Positions 54,315 through 63,531 are shown, counted from the first letter of the stretch. The stretch is 64,000 nt of DNA from Romboutsia sedimentorum (GCF_030131845.1 NZ_JASKYM010000004.1:178333-242332), one strand, 5' to 3'. The notes: generated by a model not told the origin, from the letters alone. Numbers and translations are program-made.

Positions 54315-54405
54315 TAAAAAAAAGCCCCATAATTTGGAGTTTTATGGGGATAGTTTTGTAATGGCAACTCTATATGAGGATGTGAGGGAGGGCTGCCATT
54401 ACAAT
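54315..54405 (-). ncRNA. Candidate small RNA with C-rich loop and terminator
   Basis: On the minus strand a 10-bp stem (TGTAATGGCA/TGCCATTACA; 54357-54366, 54394-54403) closes a 27-nt loop containing CCCTCCCTCACATCCTC. It is followed by CCCCATAA/TTATGGGG and nine consecutive T, a strong intrinsic terminator. A C-rich loop that can pair with Shine-Dalgarno sequences is typical of Gram-positive regulatory RNAs. It may be processed from the histidine kinase 3' UTR. No strong dedicated promoter was identified. Confidence 0.5.
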
Positions 54406-54510
54406 AGGGTTTTATGGTTTTTAAGCTAGTCTTTCTATACTTATATAATACATTTCTTATATGAATTTAGTGTGAGTTTATTGTGAATGAAATTAGAATA
54501 TTTTAGCCTT

Positions 54511-55779
54511 TTAAATTTCAACCGTAAATATCACACTATTCTCTTCATTCTTTAAACTATGGTTAAATCCATGACTTTCAAATATCTGACCTACAAGATA
54601 TAAGCCTAATCCACTTCCACCTGTTTTTCTATTTCTAGACTTTTCTATTCTGAAAAATGGTTTGAATATTTCACTCAAATAGTTCTCATCTATTGTAACA
54701 CCTGTATTTTCTATTTCTAGATATGTTTTTATACAAGCCTTTTTCTTAGGAATTTTTTGTACATTTTTATATAGTCTTATTATAATTTTTTCATTTTGTG
54801 GAGAATATTTAATAGCATTATTTATGATATTATTTATAGCCTTTGCTATTCTTTCTTCATCACAAGTAATATAAATATCTTTTTCAATGTTTAAAATTGT
54901 ATCTAGATTTTTTTCCTCTATTAAAAAAGTCTGTCTTTTAATTAATCTCTCTAAAAGAGCACTTAAATTAATTTCACTTACTATTAAATCTTTTTCTAAT
55001 ATCTCACATTTTGATATTTCCATCATCTCATTAACTAATTCTTTTAATTCTTGTGTTGAATCATAACATTTTTCTAGATAAGTTTCTCTATCTTTATATT
55101 TACCTACGTTATAAATCATACCTTCTAATTGGCCACTTATTATAGTTATAGGTGTTTTTAATTCATGCGATATTGTAGCAACAAAGTCTTTTCTTCTATT
55201 TTCAGCTTCTCGCTCGCTTTCAATTATATCTATTAATGGCTTTGTTATCACGGTTGAATATATATACGCCCCTAACATTGCTATTAATATTGCAACTAAA
55301 ATTATATATGGCATAAGGTTTCTAATAACATCACTAGCTTCATCAATTGGTTGAAGTGGCATTACTATATTTAATCTATACGCAAGAGGAGAATCTTTTG
55401 TATACATTAAAATAGATAAAGGAAACTCCTTGCTATTATCGTTTATTATATACTTACTATATTTTAAAACTATAAATTCATTTTTACCGTAAATTATCCT
55501 ACCATTAGAGTCTGTTAATAATACAGATAAGTTTTGCTCTTTTGCTATATTAAAAAGTCTTTCTTCTAACTCTAGTGTAGTGTAATTTATTGACTCTTCA
55601 CTTAAAGTTTTCATACTTTGTTCTAAAAGATTTATCTTGTATTTATGGTAATATGATGGTAATAAAAAATATAAAATTAAATATATTATTATAGCTAATG
55701 CTAATAAAAGTCCCGTAGTTATTGAAAATAATTTATATTTTATGTTTAAGCCTTCCCATTTATTAAATATTCTTCTCAA
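54511..55779 (-). CDS. Sensor histidine kinase
   Basis: 422 aa. Two membrane helices (residues 20-40 and about 155-175) flank an exported sensor of about 110 residues. The cytoplasmic core has FVATISHELKTPITIISGQL (phospho-His), INNIINNAIKYSPQNE (N-box) and GGSGLGLYLVGQIFE (G2). The start is TTG 55779, overlapping the response regulator by 17 bp, so the two are co-translated. Signal unknown; the copper ATPase is next but separated by a terminator, so a link is speculative. Confidence 0.9.
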   Translation of the reverse strand: MRRIFNKWEGLNIKYKLFSITTGLLLALAIIIYLILYFLLPSYYHKYKINLLEQSMKTLSEESINYTTLELEERLFNIAKEQNLSVLLTDSNGRIIYGKNEFIVLKYSKYIINDNSKEFPLSILMYTKDSPLAYRLNIVMPLQPIDEASDVIRNLMPYIILVAILIAMLGAYIYSTVITKPLIDIIESEREAENRRKDFVATISHELKTPITIISGQLEGMIYNVGKYKDRETYLEKCYDSTQELKELVNEMMEISKCEILEKDLIVSEINLSALLERLIKRQTFLIEEKNLDTILNIEKDIYITCDEERIAKAINNIINNAIKYSPQNEKIIIRLYKNVQKIPKKKACIKTYLEIENTGVTIDENYLSEIFKPFFRIEKSRNRKTGGSGLGLYLVGQIFESHGFNHSLKNEENSVIFTVEI

Positions 55780-56431
55780 GTGTATACCCTATCCCTTTTA
55801 CAGTTTTTATGTACGGTAGAACTATTTTTTTTCTTATATTTTTTATATGTGCATCGACAATTCTTGTATCTCCATAATAATCATATCCCCATATACTATC
55901 TAATAAATTTTCTCTTGTTATAACTTGTGGATACTTTTCTATTAACGTTTTTAATATATTAAATTCTTTTAATGTTAATTCTATATTTTCATCATTTACA
56001 TTTGCACTGTAAGTATTTAAGTCTAGCGTTAATCTCTCAAAAGATATATTGTCGTCATTAATAGCTTGAGAACTTCTTCTAAGCACTGCTTCTACCCTTT
56101 TTATTAATAATTTAAATGAAAATGGTTTTGTTATGTAATCGTCACATTCTAATTCAAATCCTTTTATTTGATTACTTTCATCATTTAATGCTGTTAAAAA
56201 TATTATAGGTACATTTGAAGTTTTTCTAATCATTTTGCATGCTGAGTGCCCATCTAAATTCGGCATCATGACATCTAATATTATTAAATCGTAATTTCCT
56301 TGCTTAAATTTTTGAACTCCATCTACACCATCATTAGCATAGTCTACTCTATATCCTTGTGAACTTAAGAATTCTACTATAAGTTCTTGTATATTAAAAT
56401 CATCTTCTACTACTAGTATTGACGCATTCAT
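55763..56431 (-). CDS. OmpR-family response regulator
   Basis: 222 aa. Receiver domain with LVVEDD, phospho-Asp in LIILDVMMPNLDG and the KPF signature (DYITKPFSFKLL), then a winged helix-turn-helix (LTLKEFNILKTLIEKYPQ, WGYDYYGDTRIVDAHIKNIR). It controls transcription with its overlapping kinase. RBS AAGTAGGAGTTGATAAA. Confidence 0.95.
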   Translation of the reverse strand: MNASILVVEDDFNIQELIVEFLSSQGYRVDYANDGVDGVQKFKQGNYDLIILDVMMPNLDGHSACKMIRKTSNVPIIFLTALNDESNQIKGFELECDDYITKPFSFKLLIKRVEAVLRRSSQAINDDNISFERLTLDLNTYSANVNDENIELTLKEFNILKTLIEKYPQVITRENLLDSIWGYDYYGDTRIVDAHIKNIRKKIVLPYIKTVKGIGYTLEKNI

Positions 56432-56593
56432 TTTATCAACTCCTACTTTAAGTTTGTATTTTTATAGTGTTTTTTATACTTATTTAATTCTATCATAACT
56501 AATTTATATCTATATGAATTTCGTATGAATTTATTTTTTAATTAAAATACAAATCCTACATAAAATGATTAGAAAGCTAGTTATAAAATAATA

Positions 56594-56680
56594 AAAAAGT
56601 AGCACTCTACTTACAATTTTTTCATATTAATAACTATTTCATAGTTTAATATTTATAAATCATATCACAAGTGCTACTTA
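56594..56680 (-). terminator. Terminator of copA
   Basis: AAGTAGCACT/AGTGCTACTT closes a long hairpin ending in TTTTTT on the minus strand. Confidence 0.75.
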
Positions 56681-56685
56681 TGTTT

Positions 56686-59181
56686 TTATTTATATGCTTT
56701 AAAATTCTTAAGTCTAAGTGCATTACTTACAACTGATACAGAACTTAAACTCATTGCCGCCGCTGCAAACATTGGACTTAATAGTGGTCCTCCAAACATA
56801 TATAAAACTCCTGCTGCTATTGGTATACCAACAGTATTATATCCAAATGCCCAAAATAAATTTTGTTTTATATTTTTTATAGTTTCTTTACTTAATTTTA
56901 TAGCTGTTGGTACATCCATTAAATCACTTTTCATAAGAACTATATCAGCAGACTCAATAGCAACATCTGTTCCACTTCCTATTGCAATTCCTATATCTGC
57001 TTTTGCTAGTGCTGGTGCATCATTGATTCCATCTCCAACCATAGCAACAAACTTACCTTGCTGTTGAAGTTTTTTAACTTCATTAGACTTATCTTGTGGT
57101 AATACTTCTGAAAGTACTATATCTATATTAACTTGTTTTGCTATAGCATTTGCAGTTTTTTTATTGTCTCCTGTAACCATAGCTACTTTAATACCCATAC
57201 TATGAAGCTTTTCTATAGCTTTTTTACTACTTGGTTTTACTATATCAGCTACTGCTATTATACCGCCTAATTTATTATCTATTGCTATATACATAGGTGT
57301 TTTTCCATCACCTGCTAGTTCATCACTTTTATCTTGTAAATTATTTAGATTTATTTTTCTATCATCCATGAGCTTTTTATTTCCAAGTAATATATTTTTA
57401 TTGTCTATTATTACTTCTATACCATGACCAGGTATTGCATTAAACTTTTCTACTTTCATAAATTCTATATTTTTATCTGTTGCATATTTTACAATAGACT
57501 CTCCAAGTGGATGTTCTGAATTTTTTTCTGCACTTGCTGCTATTTGTAAAAGATAGTTTTTATCTATTTCATTTTCTACAATTATATCTGTAACACTAGG
57601 TTTTCCTTCTGTTATCGTTCCTGTCTTATCAAATATTACAGTGTCTACTTTATGAGCTAATTCTAAACTTTTTCCACCCTTTATTAGTATTCCATTTTCT
57701 GCACCTTTTCCTGTTCCTACCATTATTGCAGTAGGAGTTGCAAGTCCTAGGGCACAAGGGCAAGCTATTACAAGTACTGATATAAATATTGTAAGCACAA
57801 ATTCTATATCTTTATTTCCTATTACAAACCATAAAACAGCTGACAATATTGCAATAAGCATTACTACTGGTACAAAATATCCAGATACTGTATCTGCTAG
57901 CTTTGCTATAGGAGCTTTTTTACCTTGTGCTTCTTCTACTAACTTTATTATTTGAGATAGGGCTGTATCATTTCCTATTTTTTCAGCTTTAAATTTAATA
58001 CTACCATTTTTATTTATACTAGCGCCCGTTACTTTATCACCTATATTTTTCTCTACTGGTATACTTTCTCCTGTTAGCATTGCCTCATCTATTGACGTAT
58101 GACCTTCTACAACTATACCATCTACAGGTATTTTACTTCCTGGTTTAACTACTATTATATCTCCTACTTCTACTTCATCTATTGAAATTTCAATTTCTTT
58201 ATTATCTTTTATAATTATAGCTGTCTTGGGTTGAAGTCCCATAAGTTTCTTTATTGCTTCACTTGTTTTTCCTTTTGACCTAGACTCTAAATATTTCCCA
58301 AGTAATATTAATGCTATTATTATACCAGCACTTTCAAAATACAATTGATGGTGTCCATGACCTGCACTTATACTATCTGTATATATCTTAAATGTTGTAT
58401 ATAAACTATATAAAAATGCAGCACTTGTTCCTATTGCAACTAATGAATCCATATTTGGACTCTTTGCTATTAGTGCCTTAAATCCATTTACATAAAATTT
58501 ATATCCAGCAATCATTACCGGTAATACTAATACAAGTTGTATTAATGCATAGTTTAGAGGATTATGCATCGGGCTTATAAAATCTGGTATTGGCCACGGA
58601 CCAAAAGGCTTTGAAATCATAGGTCCCATAGCTATATAAAATAGAGGTATAGAAAATCCAATTGCTATAATAAATTTTGTAAATAAAGTTTTGATTTCTT
58701 TTTCTTTTCTTATCTTATCTTCATCTATTTCTTTATTTTTATTTTCTTGTAATACTTCATACCCTGCTTTTGTTATTACTTCTTTTATTTGAGATAGCCT
58801 CAATTTATCATAGTCATAGCTTAGTGTTGCCTTTTCTGTAGCTATATTTACACTTATACTTTGTATACCATCAAGTTTTTTCACTACTCTTTCTACAGCC
58901 TTTGAACATGATGCACAAGTCATTTTACCTATTTTCAATTCTATATTTTTATAATTAGCATCCTCTACTAATCCATACCCTGCTTTTTGTAGAACTTGGC
59001 TAAAGTTTTCAAAACCAACTTTATTAATATCATATTCTATTTGTATTTTTTCTGTAGCTATATTTACACTTGCACTTAATACTCCATCAAGTTTTTTTAC
59101 TACCCTCTCGGCAGTTTTTGCACATGCGGCTCAAGTCATTCCTGTTACTTTATATGTTTTTGTTTCAATATTATTATTCAT
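56686..59181 (-). CDS. copA: Copper-exporting P-type ATPase, candidate selenoprotein (UGA at residue 17)
   Basis: 831 aa if UGA at 59131-59133 is read. ATG 59181 has the RBS AGAGAGGAGTTACAAATA; the frame after the UGA could only start at TTG 58938, which has none. Two HMA domains: the first reads GMT-U-AAC (U17, C20), the second KMTCASC (C89, C92). Then P-type ATPase: TGE in MLTGESIPVE, CPC motif IACPCALG (about 474-476), phospho-Asp DKTGT (D518), MVGDGINDAPAL hinge. It exports Cu+. Upstream is a CsoR-like operator. Domain one retains normal sequence after UGA (TAERVVKKLDGV), so it is not decaying. Either UGA encodes selenocysteine or it is a recent nonsense change. Confidence 0.8.
59099..59133 (-). 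promoter_or_regulatory. Candidate SECIS element in copA
   Basis: ACTGCC-GAGAG-GGTAGT hairpin (6 bp, one G-U, G first in the loop) begins 15 nt after the UGA; the loop is 21 nt from it, within the bacterial SECIS range. The stem codons GCC GAG AGG are unusually GC-rich; the homologous second domain uses GTA GAA AGA style codons. No biochemical evidence is available. Confidence 0.55.
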
Positions 59182-59217
59182 TATTTGTAACTCCTCTCTA
59201 ATTTTGGGTTATATATA

Positions 59218-59242
59218 AAATATACCCCCTATAGGTATATTA
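59218..59242 (-). promoter_or_regulatory. CsoR-like copper operator
   Basis: ATATACCCCCTATAGGTATA (59219-59238) is a pseudo-palindrome with TATACC/GGTATA arms and a C-rich centre, like CsoR operators, about 40 bp before the copA start. Confidence 0.6.
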
Positions 59243-59318
59243 AATCATTTATTTATTTAAATCAATAGTTTTTTAATTTATCTTTTTTATGTAAAATAAC
59301 TAATACAATTTTAAAATC

Positions 59319-59352
59319 AAAAAAAGCCTAGCTATAATTTACACTAGGCTTA
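59319..59352 (-). terminator. Terminator of PspA operon
   Basis: AAGCCTAG/CTAGGCTT stem with a T run following on the minus strand. Confidence 0.8.
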
Positions 59353-59357
59353 CATTT

Positions 59358-59891
59358 TTAATTTTTTCTATTTCTTATAAAATCTATAACTATATATAAA
59401 ACTACTATTATTGTTATAGCTATAACTACCTTAGTTATCCATGAAGTAGTTCTAAATCCATGTCTCATTCCATAAAGGGGATTAAAAAAACCATAAAACC
59501 CACCTCTATTATAAGTATTTCTACTTCCACCTTTATAATCTTTATACTCTTTATTTTCATAAGTTTTATCATTATTTTTTGGTTTTGTTGAAAAGCTTCC
59601 TGAATCAGGTTTTGTGCTACTATTTGAGTTATTATTGTTATATGTTTTGTTTGGTTTTGTTGAAAAACTGCCTGAATCAGGCTTTATTATAGTACTCTTT
59701 GGTTTTGAGTAACTTCTAGACCCGCCAGAACTAAATCCGCCTGACCTTGGTTTTGACTGAGCTAAACAATAAATTTCATTTTTATTTTCAGATGCATAAG
59801 ATTTAGTTACTAAAACTAAATTTAGGGATCCTATAATTAAAAGTAGGGACAATGTAAAAAGGGATATTAACTTTATATTTCTTTTTTTCAT
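59358..59891 (-). CDS. Secreted Gly/Ser-rich protein with C-terminal membrane helix, PspA operon
   Basis: 177 aa. Signal peptide (LFTLSLLLIIGSLNLVLV), then low-complexity Ser/Gly/Asn/Lys sequence with a duplicated KPDSGSFSTKP (about residues 70-80 and 94-104), a Gly/Tyr/Arg-rich stretch, and a C-terminal membrane helix followed by RNRKN. Topology: exported repeat region held by a tail helix. It ends a three-gene operon with PspA, spaced 1 bp from the middle gene. No family recognised; probably a membrane partner of PspA. Confidence 0.6.
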   Translation of the reverse strand: MKKRNIKLISLFTLSLLLIIGSLNLVLVTKSYASENKNEIYCLAQSKPRSGGFSSGGSRSYSKPKSTIIKPDSGSFSTKPNKTYNNNNSNSSTKPDSGSFSTKPKNNDKTYENKEYKDYKGGSRNTYNRGGFYGFFNPLYGMRHGFRTTSWITKVVIAITIIVVLYIVIDFIRNRKN

Positions 59892-59892
59892 T

Positions 59893-60570
59893 TTATACTT
59901 TAAGCCCTAGCTCTATAAATTTATCATTTATTCTAACAAGTTCATCTTGCTTTTCATCTACTATTACTGAATCATAACTTTCATTCCCTTTAAACTTTGA
60001 ATATCTTAATATATGTTGATTATCATAATCTAGTTTATCTATTAAATAAACATATCTATAAAAATTACCTTCTTCATCTTTTTCTACTAAATATCCAGCT
60101 ACATTAAATATATATTCTTTATCGTCATTATAAAGTGTTACCTGATCTGTAGATTTTGTAAGCAATGCATCTTCTTTGTTACAATCAAATACATATTCTT
60201 GTTCTCTACAGTTTAAGCACCCTTTCATAAAACATTCTTTAGTGCAGTTTCTACATTTACATTCTCTACATTTTTGTAATTTTTCTATATCTGTTTTTTT
60301 ATTATGATCTAAATAATTATAAATTTTATCGTCAATGCTTTTTTCTGTTTTTAATATTTTATTGAAAAAACCTTTATCTTTTTTACTTTCAGCCTCTAGT
60401 TTATCTAAAAACTCCATATAGTCTTTTAAAGTATTTAATTTATTTATAAAAGTTCTTTTATTGAGTTCTTTTTCATCTAGAATTTGCCTTAAGTCATCGT
60501 ATGCAAACATTAAATCTGTATAAGTAATTTTGTATTTATCTTTTTCCATTTCTATTGTTTCATTCACTAA
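59893..60570 (-). CDS. Cysteine-rich zinc-ribbon-like protein, PspA operon
   Basis: 225 aa from GTG 60570; the ATG 18 bp upstream overlaps the GGGAGGG ribosome binding site. The N-terminal half is helical (residues 1-90); the centre has a dense Cys cluster (CRECKCRNCTKECFMKGC, LNCREQE, FDCNKED) typical of Zn binding. The C-terminal half is beta-rich. It lies between PspA and the exported Gly/Ser-rich protein. Not recognised beyond these features; a PspA regulator or adaptor is plausible by context. Confidence 0.6.
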   Translation of the reverse strand, partial: LVNETIEMEKDKYKITYTDLMFAYDDLRQILDEKELNKRTFINKLNTLKDYMEFLDKLEAESKKDKGFFNKILKTEKSIDDKIYNYLDHNKKTDIEKLQKCRECKCRNCTKECFMKGCLNCREQEYVFDCNKEDALLTKSTDQVTLYNDDKEYIFNVAGYLVEKDEEGNFYRYVYLIDKLDYDNQHILRYSKFKGNESYDSVIVDEKQDELVRINDKFIELGLKV

Positions 60571-60611
60571 ACTTTCCCTCCCTTGCATATCACAGTAAGG
60601 TTATTTCTCAA

Positions 60612-61283
60612 TTATTTTTTCATTTGCTCTTTTATTCTTTCTAGTTCTTTTTCTATTTTATCATCCACTACAGGTGAGCTATTTATATATTCATCTAAAA
60701 CTGCATCTTCATTTTTAGGTTTTAAGTCTTCTAAGGCTTTACCATAGTTTTCTTTTTGTGATACTTTCTTTTCTAATTCTTCTAAACTTATACCCTTATC
60801 ATCGCTAAGTCCTGCTAATGTTTCATTTATTTCATTGCTTATCTCAGCTACATCAAGTCTTGTAGCTAATTCTTGCTTTTTAGACTTCATTTTAGATACT
60901 TCTATTTCTAAGTCTTGTATTTTATCTTTTATAAATTGTATTTTTTCATCATGATCTGCTATTCTATTTTCACTATTTTTTAATTTTTCTTCTAAATCTA
61001 GTTTTTGTTTTACAAAGCTTTGTGCTTTTTCTACATCTTCTTTTAATATAGCTGCTTTAGTCGCTTCTTCGTATTTTTCAATTTTTTCTAATATTTCTTT
61101 TTTTTCATTTCTAATGCCATCTACTGATGCTATAAAATTTGCACATTGTTTTTTTGCATCTTGAAGTAGTTTTTCTTTTTTTACTATTGATAAATCTAAC
61201 ATTTCTATAGGGTCTTCATGTTTTTCTAACGCTTTATTTGCTTTTGCATCTACTACATCTTTTAATCTTTTAAAAAATCCCAT
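60612..61283 (-). CDS. pspA: PspA/IM30-family membrane-stress protein
   Basis: 223 aa, from the second of two adjacent ATGs because it sits better from GAGG. The N-terminal amphipathic helix (GFFKRLKDVVDAKANKALEK) binds membrane; then the PspA core IEMLDLSIVKKEKLLQ coiled coil, continuous helices to about residue 180 and a C-terminal charged tail. PspA/Vipp1 proteins assemble on damaged membranes. First gene of a three-gene operon unlike the E. coli pspABC set. Confidence 0.88.
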   Translation of the reverse strand: MGFFKRLKDVVDAKANKALEKHEDPIEMLDLSIVKKEKLLQDAKKQCANFIASVDGIRNEKKEILEKIEKYEEATKAAILKEDVEKAQSFVKQKLDLEEKLKNSENRIADHDEKIQFIKDKIQDLEIEVSKMKSKKQELATRLDVAEISNEINETLAGLSDDKGISLEELEKKVSQKENYGKALEDLKPKNEDAVLDEYINSSPVVDDKIEKELERIKEQMKK

Positions 61284-61481
61284 CATGCTACCTCACTTTA
61301 TATGTTTATTAGCTTTCCTTTATTTATTGTATTCATAAATACTGTATGTGTCTATAATATATTTTTATTATTATGATACTTAACCTTTAGGATATACTAT
61401 TTATTATAAAATAATTACTTTCTTGTTTGAGAAGATAATTAATAATATATAAAATATATGATTTTGCTTTGGAGGTATACT

Positions 61482-61598
61482 TTGGATAATTTAATCCATA
61501 AATTGAGTAATATTAGTTATATAGATTTTACTAAGGAATATGGGATAGATAAATTTTTTCATATTACTATAAGTTCTAAAAAGATAAAAGAGCTATAA
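61482..61598 (+). CDS. Small open frame, 38 aa
   Basis: TTG start preceded by TTTGGAGGTATACT, peptide MDNLIHKLSNISYIDFTKEY then GIDKFFHITISSKKIKEL. A terminator overlaps its last codons (61587-61632). The ribosome binding site and terminator suggest a real small gene. Function unknown. Confidence 0.45.
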   Translation: MDNLIHKLSNISYIDFTKEYGIDKFFHITISSKKIKEL

Positions 61599-61632
61599 CC
61601 TTCTATTATAGAAATGGTTATAGCTCTTTTAT
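61587..61632 (+). terminator. Terminator of 38-aa gene
   Basis: AAAGAGCTATAACC/GGTTATAGCTCTTT stem followed by TA-rich T run. Confidence 0.85.
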
Positions 61633-61752
61633 GTTGAAACTAACATTTTATACTCCTTATATTATGTATCCCCTACTAAAGCTGAGTTTTGATTTTTTTA
61701 ATTTTAATTCATTTTCAAATTAAATATAAATTTCTGGATTTATTTCATTCAT
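61633..61752. other. Shared flank of micro-gene copy 1
   Basis: The end of this stretch (about 61700-61752) is nearly identical to the DNA at 63390-63447, including AATTTTAATTCATTTT followed by AAATTAAATAT. The duplication therefore extends past the peptide's stop. Confidence 0.6.
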
Positions 61753-61836
61753 TTATTCTATTTCATAATCAGGTGCATAATCATAATCTAATTCACCTTC
61801 ATAACCAAAATATACTAAGTTAGAGTTTTCATTCAT
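61753..61836 (-). CDS. 27-aa Tyr/Asp-rich micro-protein, copy 1
   Basis: ATG 61836 after AAGGAGGTACAAAAA; stop TAA. Peptide begins MNENSNLVYF and ends GYEGELDYDYAPDYEIE. Also, an ATG 18 bp upstream is preceded by AGGGGG and could add MKEVQK. Strongly acidic with five Tyr. Copy 2 (63448-63531) differs at 4 of 84 bases. It lies 70 bp downstream of gltS in the same direction. Very unlikely to be chance: two copies, good ribosome binding sites and conservation of the frame. Function unknown. Confidence 0.7.
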   Translation of the reverse strand: MNENSNLVYFGYEGELDYDYAPDYEIE

Positions 61837-61905
61837 TTTTTGTACCTCCTTCATATTTTATCCCCCTTAAGCATGTATATAATTTTTCATAAATTCTATT
61901 TTAAG

Positions 61906-63147
61906 TTAAGCAAAAAAGTTTATTAAGATTATATTAATAGGAATTCCTATTAAGTCAGCTAGAAAAGACCCAACTAAAGGAACTATTAATAATGCTTTTG
62001 CTGAATTACCAAATTTAGATGTTATTGAATTTATATTTGCTAATGCATTTGGAGTAGCTCCTAATCCATGACCTAAAAGTCCAGCTACCATTACAGCTGC
62101 ATCAAAATCTTTTCCCATAAGCCTAAACACAACAAATACAGCGTATAATACAAGTACTATAACTTGAAGAGAAATAATTATAATCATAGGTCCTGCCAAT
62201 CCTGCAAGTTCCCATAATTTTATAGTCATAAGTGCCATTGTTAAGAATATACACAGACATACATCTCCAATTACATCTACACAGTATGTATCTACTTTCA
62301 TAATTTTAAACTTTTCACTAAGCGTTCTTAATACTAAACCTATAAACATAGCGCCAACATAAGTAGGTACTACTACACCAGTAGCCTTAGTAATTAAATT
62401 ACTTATCAAACTACCTACAGTAACACATATTGCTATTGCACTTATATGACATATAAGCGTATTTGAAGTAATTATACTATCTTCTCCCGTAAGTACTACT
62501 TCATAAGCAGGAGAATCTTGGTCATGATATTCACTTAACTCTTCTACCGGTTTTAATTTATATTTATTTATTAAGTATCTAGAAACTGGTCCTCCAACAA
62601 GCCCGCCTAATATTACACCAAAAGTAGCTGCTGCTGCTCCAATAGTTAAAGCTCCTTCTACTCCTAAACCTTCTATTGTGGCTCCAAATGATGCAGCTCC
62701 TCCATGTCCACCTTGCATAGATATAGCACCGCACATCATACCTATTAATGGGTTTAGATTAGCTAGCTTTGCAACTGATATACCTATAAAATTTTGGAAT
62801 ACAAATATAAATCCAGTTAATCCCCAATAAACTAGTAATAATTTCCCACCAGTCTTTACTAGAGATAAATTTGTTCCTAATCCTACAGTTGCAAAAAAGG
62901 CTAGCATAAAAGGAACTTGTAATGTTGTATCCATTGATATTTCAATTATCTGGCCATTTTTTAAAAATAACATAATTATTGAAAATAACAATCCTCCTAT
63001 AACTGGAGCTGGTACACAAAACTTATCTAAAATGCTTATTTTTTTCTTAAACATTTGTCCTAATAACAGAAGTAATGTTGCCAATGCCACAGTAGCTACT
63101 AAGTCAAGTTCTAATATATTCATTCCATTGTCTCTTATAAATCCCAT
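61906..63147 (-). CDS. gltS: Sodium/glutamate symporter
   Basis: 413 aa, ten to twelve membrane helices of the ESS family. GGLLFSIIMLFLKNG, CGAISMQGGHGGAASFGATI and GLLGHGLGATPNALANINSI include the re-entrant loop GGHG and GLGATP motifs. It imports glutamate with Na+. A Na+-pumping decarboxylase beta subunit lies just beyond, at the right edge, so Na+ gradient and glutamate use may be linked. Confidence 0.93.
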   Translation of the reverse strand: MGFIRDNGMNILELDLVATVALATLLLLLGQMFKKKISILDKFCVPAPVIGGLLFSIIMLFLKNGQIIEISMDTTLQVPFMLAFFATVGLGTNLSLVKTGGKLLLVYWGLTGFIFVFQNFIGISVAKLANLNPLIGMMCGAISMQGGHGGAASFGATIEGLGVEGALTIGAAAATFGVILGGLVGGPVSRYLINKYKLKPVEELSEYHDQDSPAYEVVLTGEDSIITSNTLICHISAIAICVTVGSLISNLITKATGVVVPTYVGAMFIGLVLRTLSEKFKIMKVDTYCVDVIGDVCLCIFLTMALMTIKLWELAGLAGPMIIIISLQVIVLVLYAVFVVFRLMGKDFDAAVMVAGLLGHGLGATPNALANINSITSKFGNSAKALLIVPLVGSFLADLIGIPINIILINFFA

Positions 63148-63447
63148 TCTATCCTCCCATCGTACAGTAGCTTAAGTTTGTCAAATAACACTGAGTGTAT
63201 TGAGGTTTAAAGTTATTTCAAATTATATTTCAAATAATTGATTCCATAAACTTGGTAAAATCTAAGTACCAAACAATAATAAAAACAAAACAGAAAATTT
63301 TATGAAATCCTTTAAGAATCTGTTAACATTTATAGCCAACTTTGATCAACTAACTTATTTAATTGACTACCTACGTATAATTTTTTTTTTTATTTTAATT
63401 CATTTTGAAATTAAATATGAATCTATATATTTATTTTATTCATTCAT
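63148..63447. other. gltS promoter region and micro-gene flank
   Basis: No gene. 63252-63268 contains GGTA/TACC arms with AAATCTAAG between. Beyond 63385 the sequence is the repeated flank of micro-gene copy 2. TTAAGAATCTGTTAAC near 63316 was noted but not assigned. Confidence 0.4.
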
Positions 63448-63531
63448 CTATTCTATTTCATAATCAGGTGCATAATCATAATCTAATTCACCTTCATAAC
63501 CAAAATGTACTAAATTAGAGTTTTCATTCAC
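63448..63531 (-). CDS. 27-aa Tyr/Asp-rich micro-protein, copy 2
   Basis: GTG 63531 after ATAGGAGGTACAAAAAA; stop TAG. Same peptide as copy 1 except His for Tyr at residue 9. It has its own promoter: TTGCAA, 17-bp spacer, TACAAT, with the palindrome AGTGTATAAATTACACT filling the spacer. The promoter and frame conservation support a real, regulated gene. Function unknown. Confidence 0.7.
   Translation of the reverse strand: MNENSNLVHFGYEGELDYDYAPDYEIE

Noticed and set aside
54357..54403. Mobile-element inverted repeat
   Set aside because: Only a 10-bp stem with no flanking duplication or transposase; an RNA hairpin explains it better.
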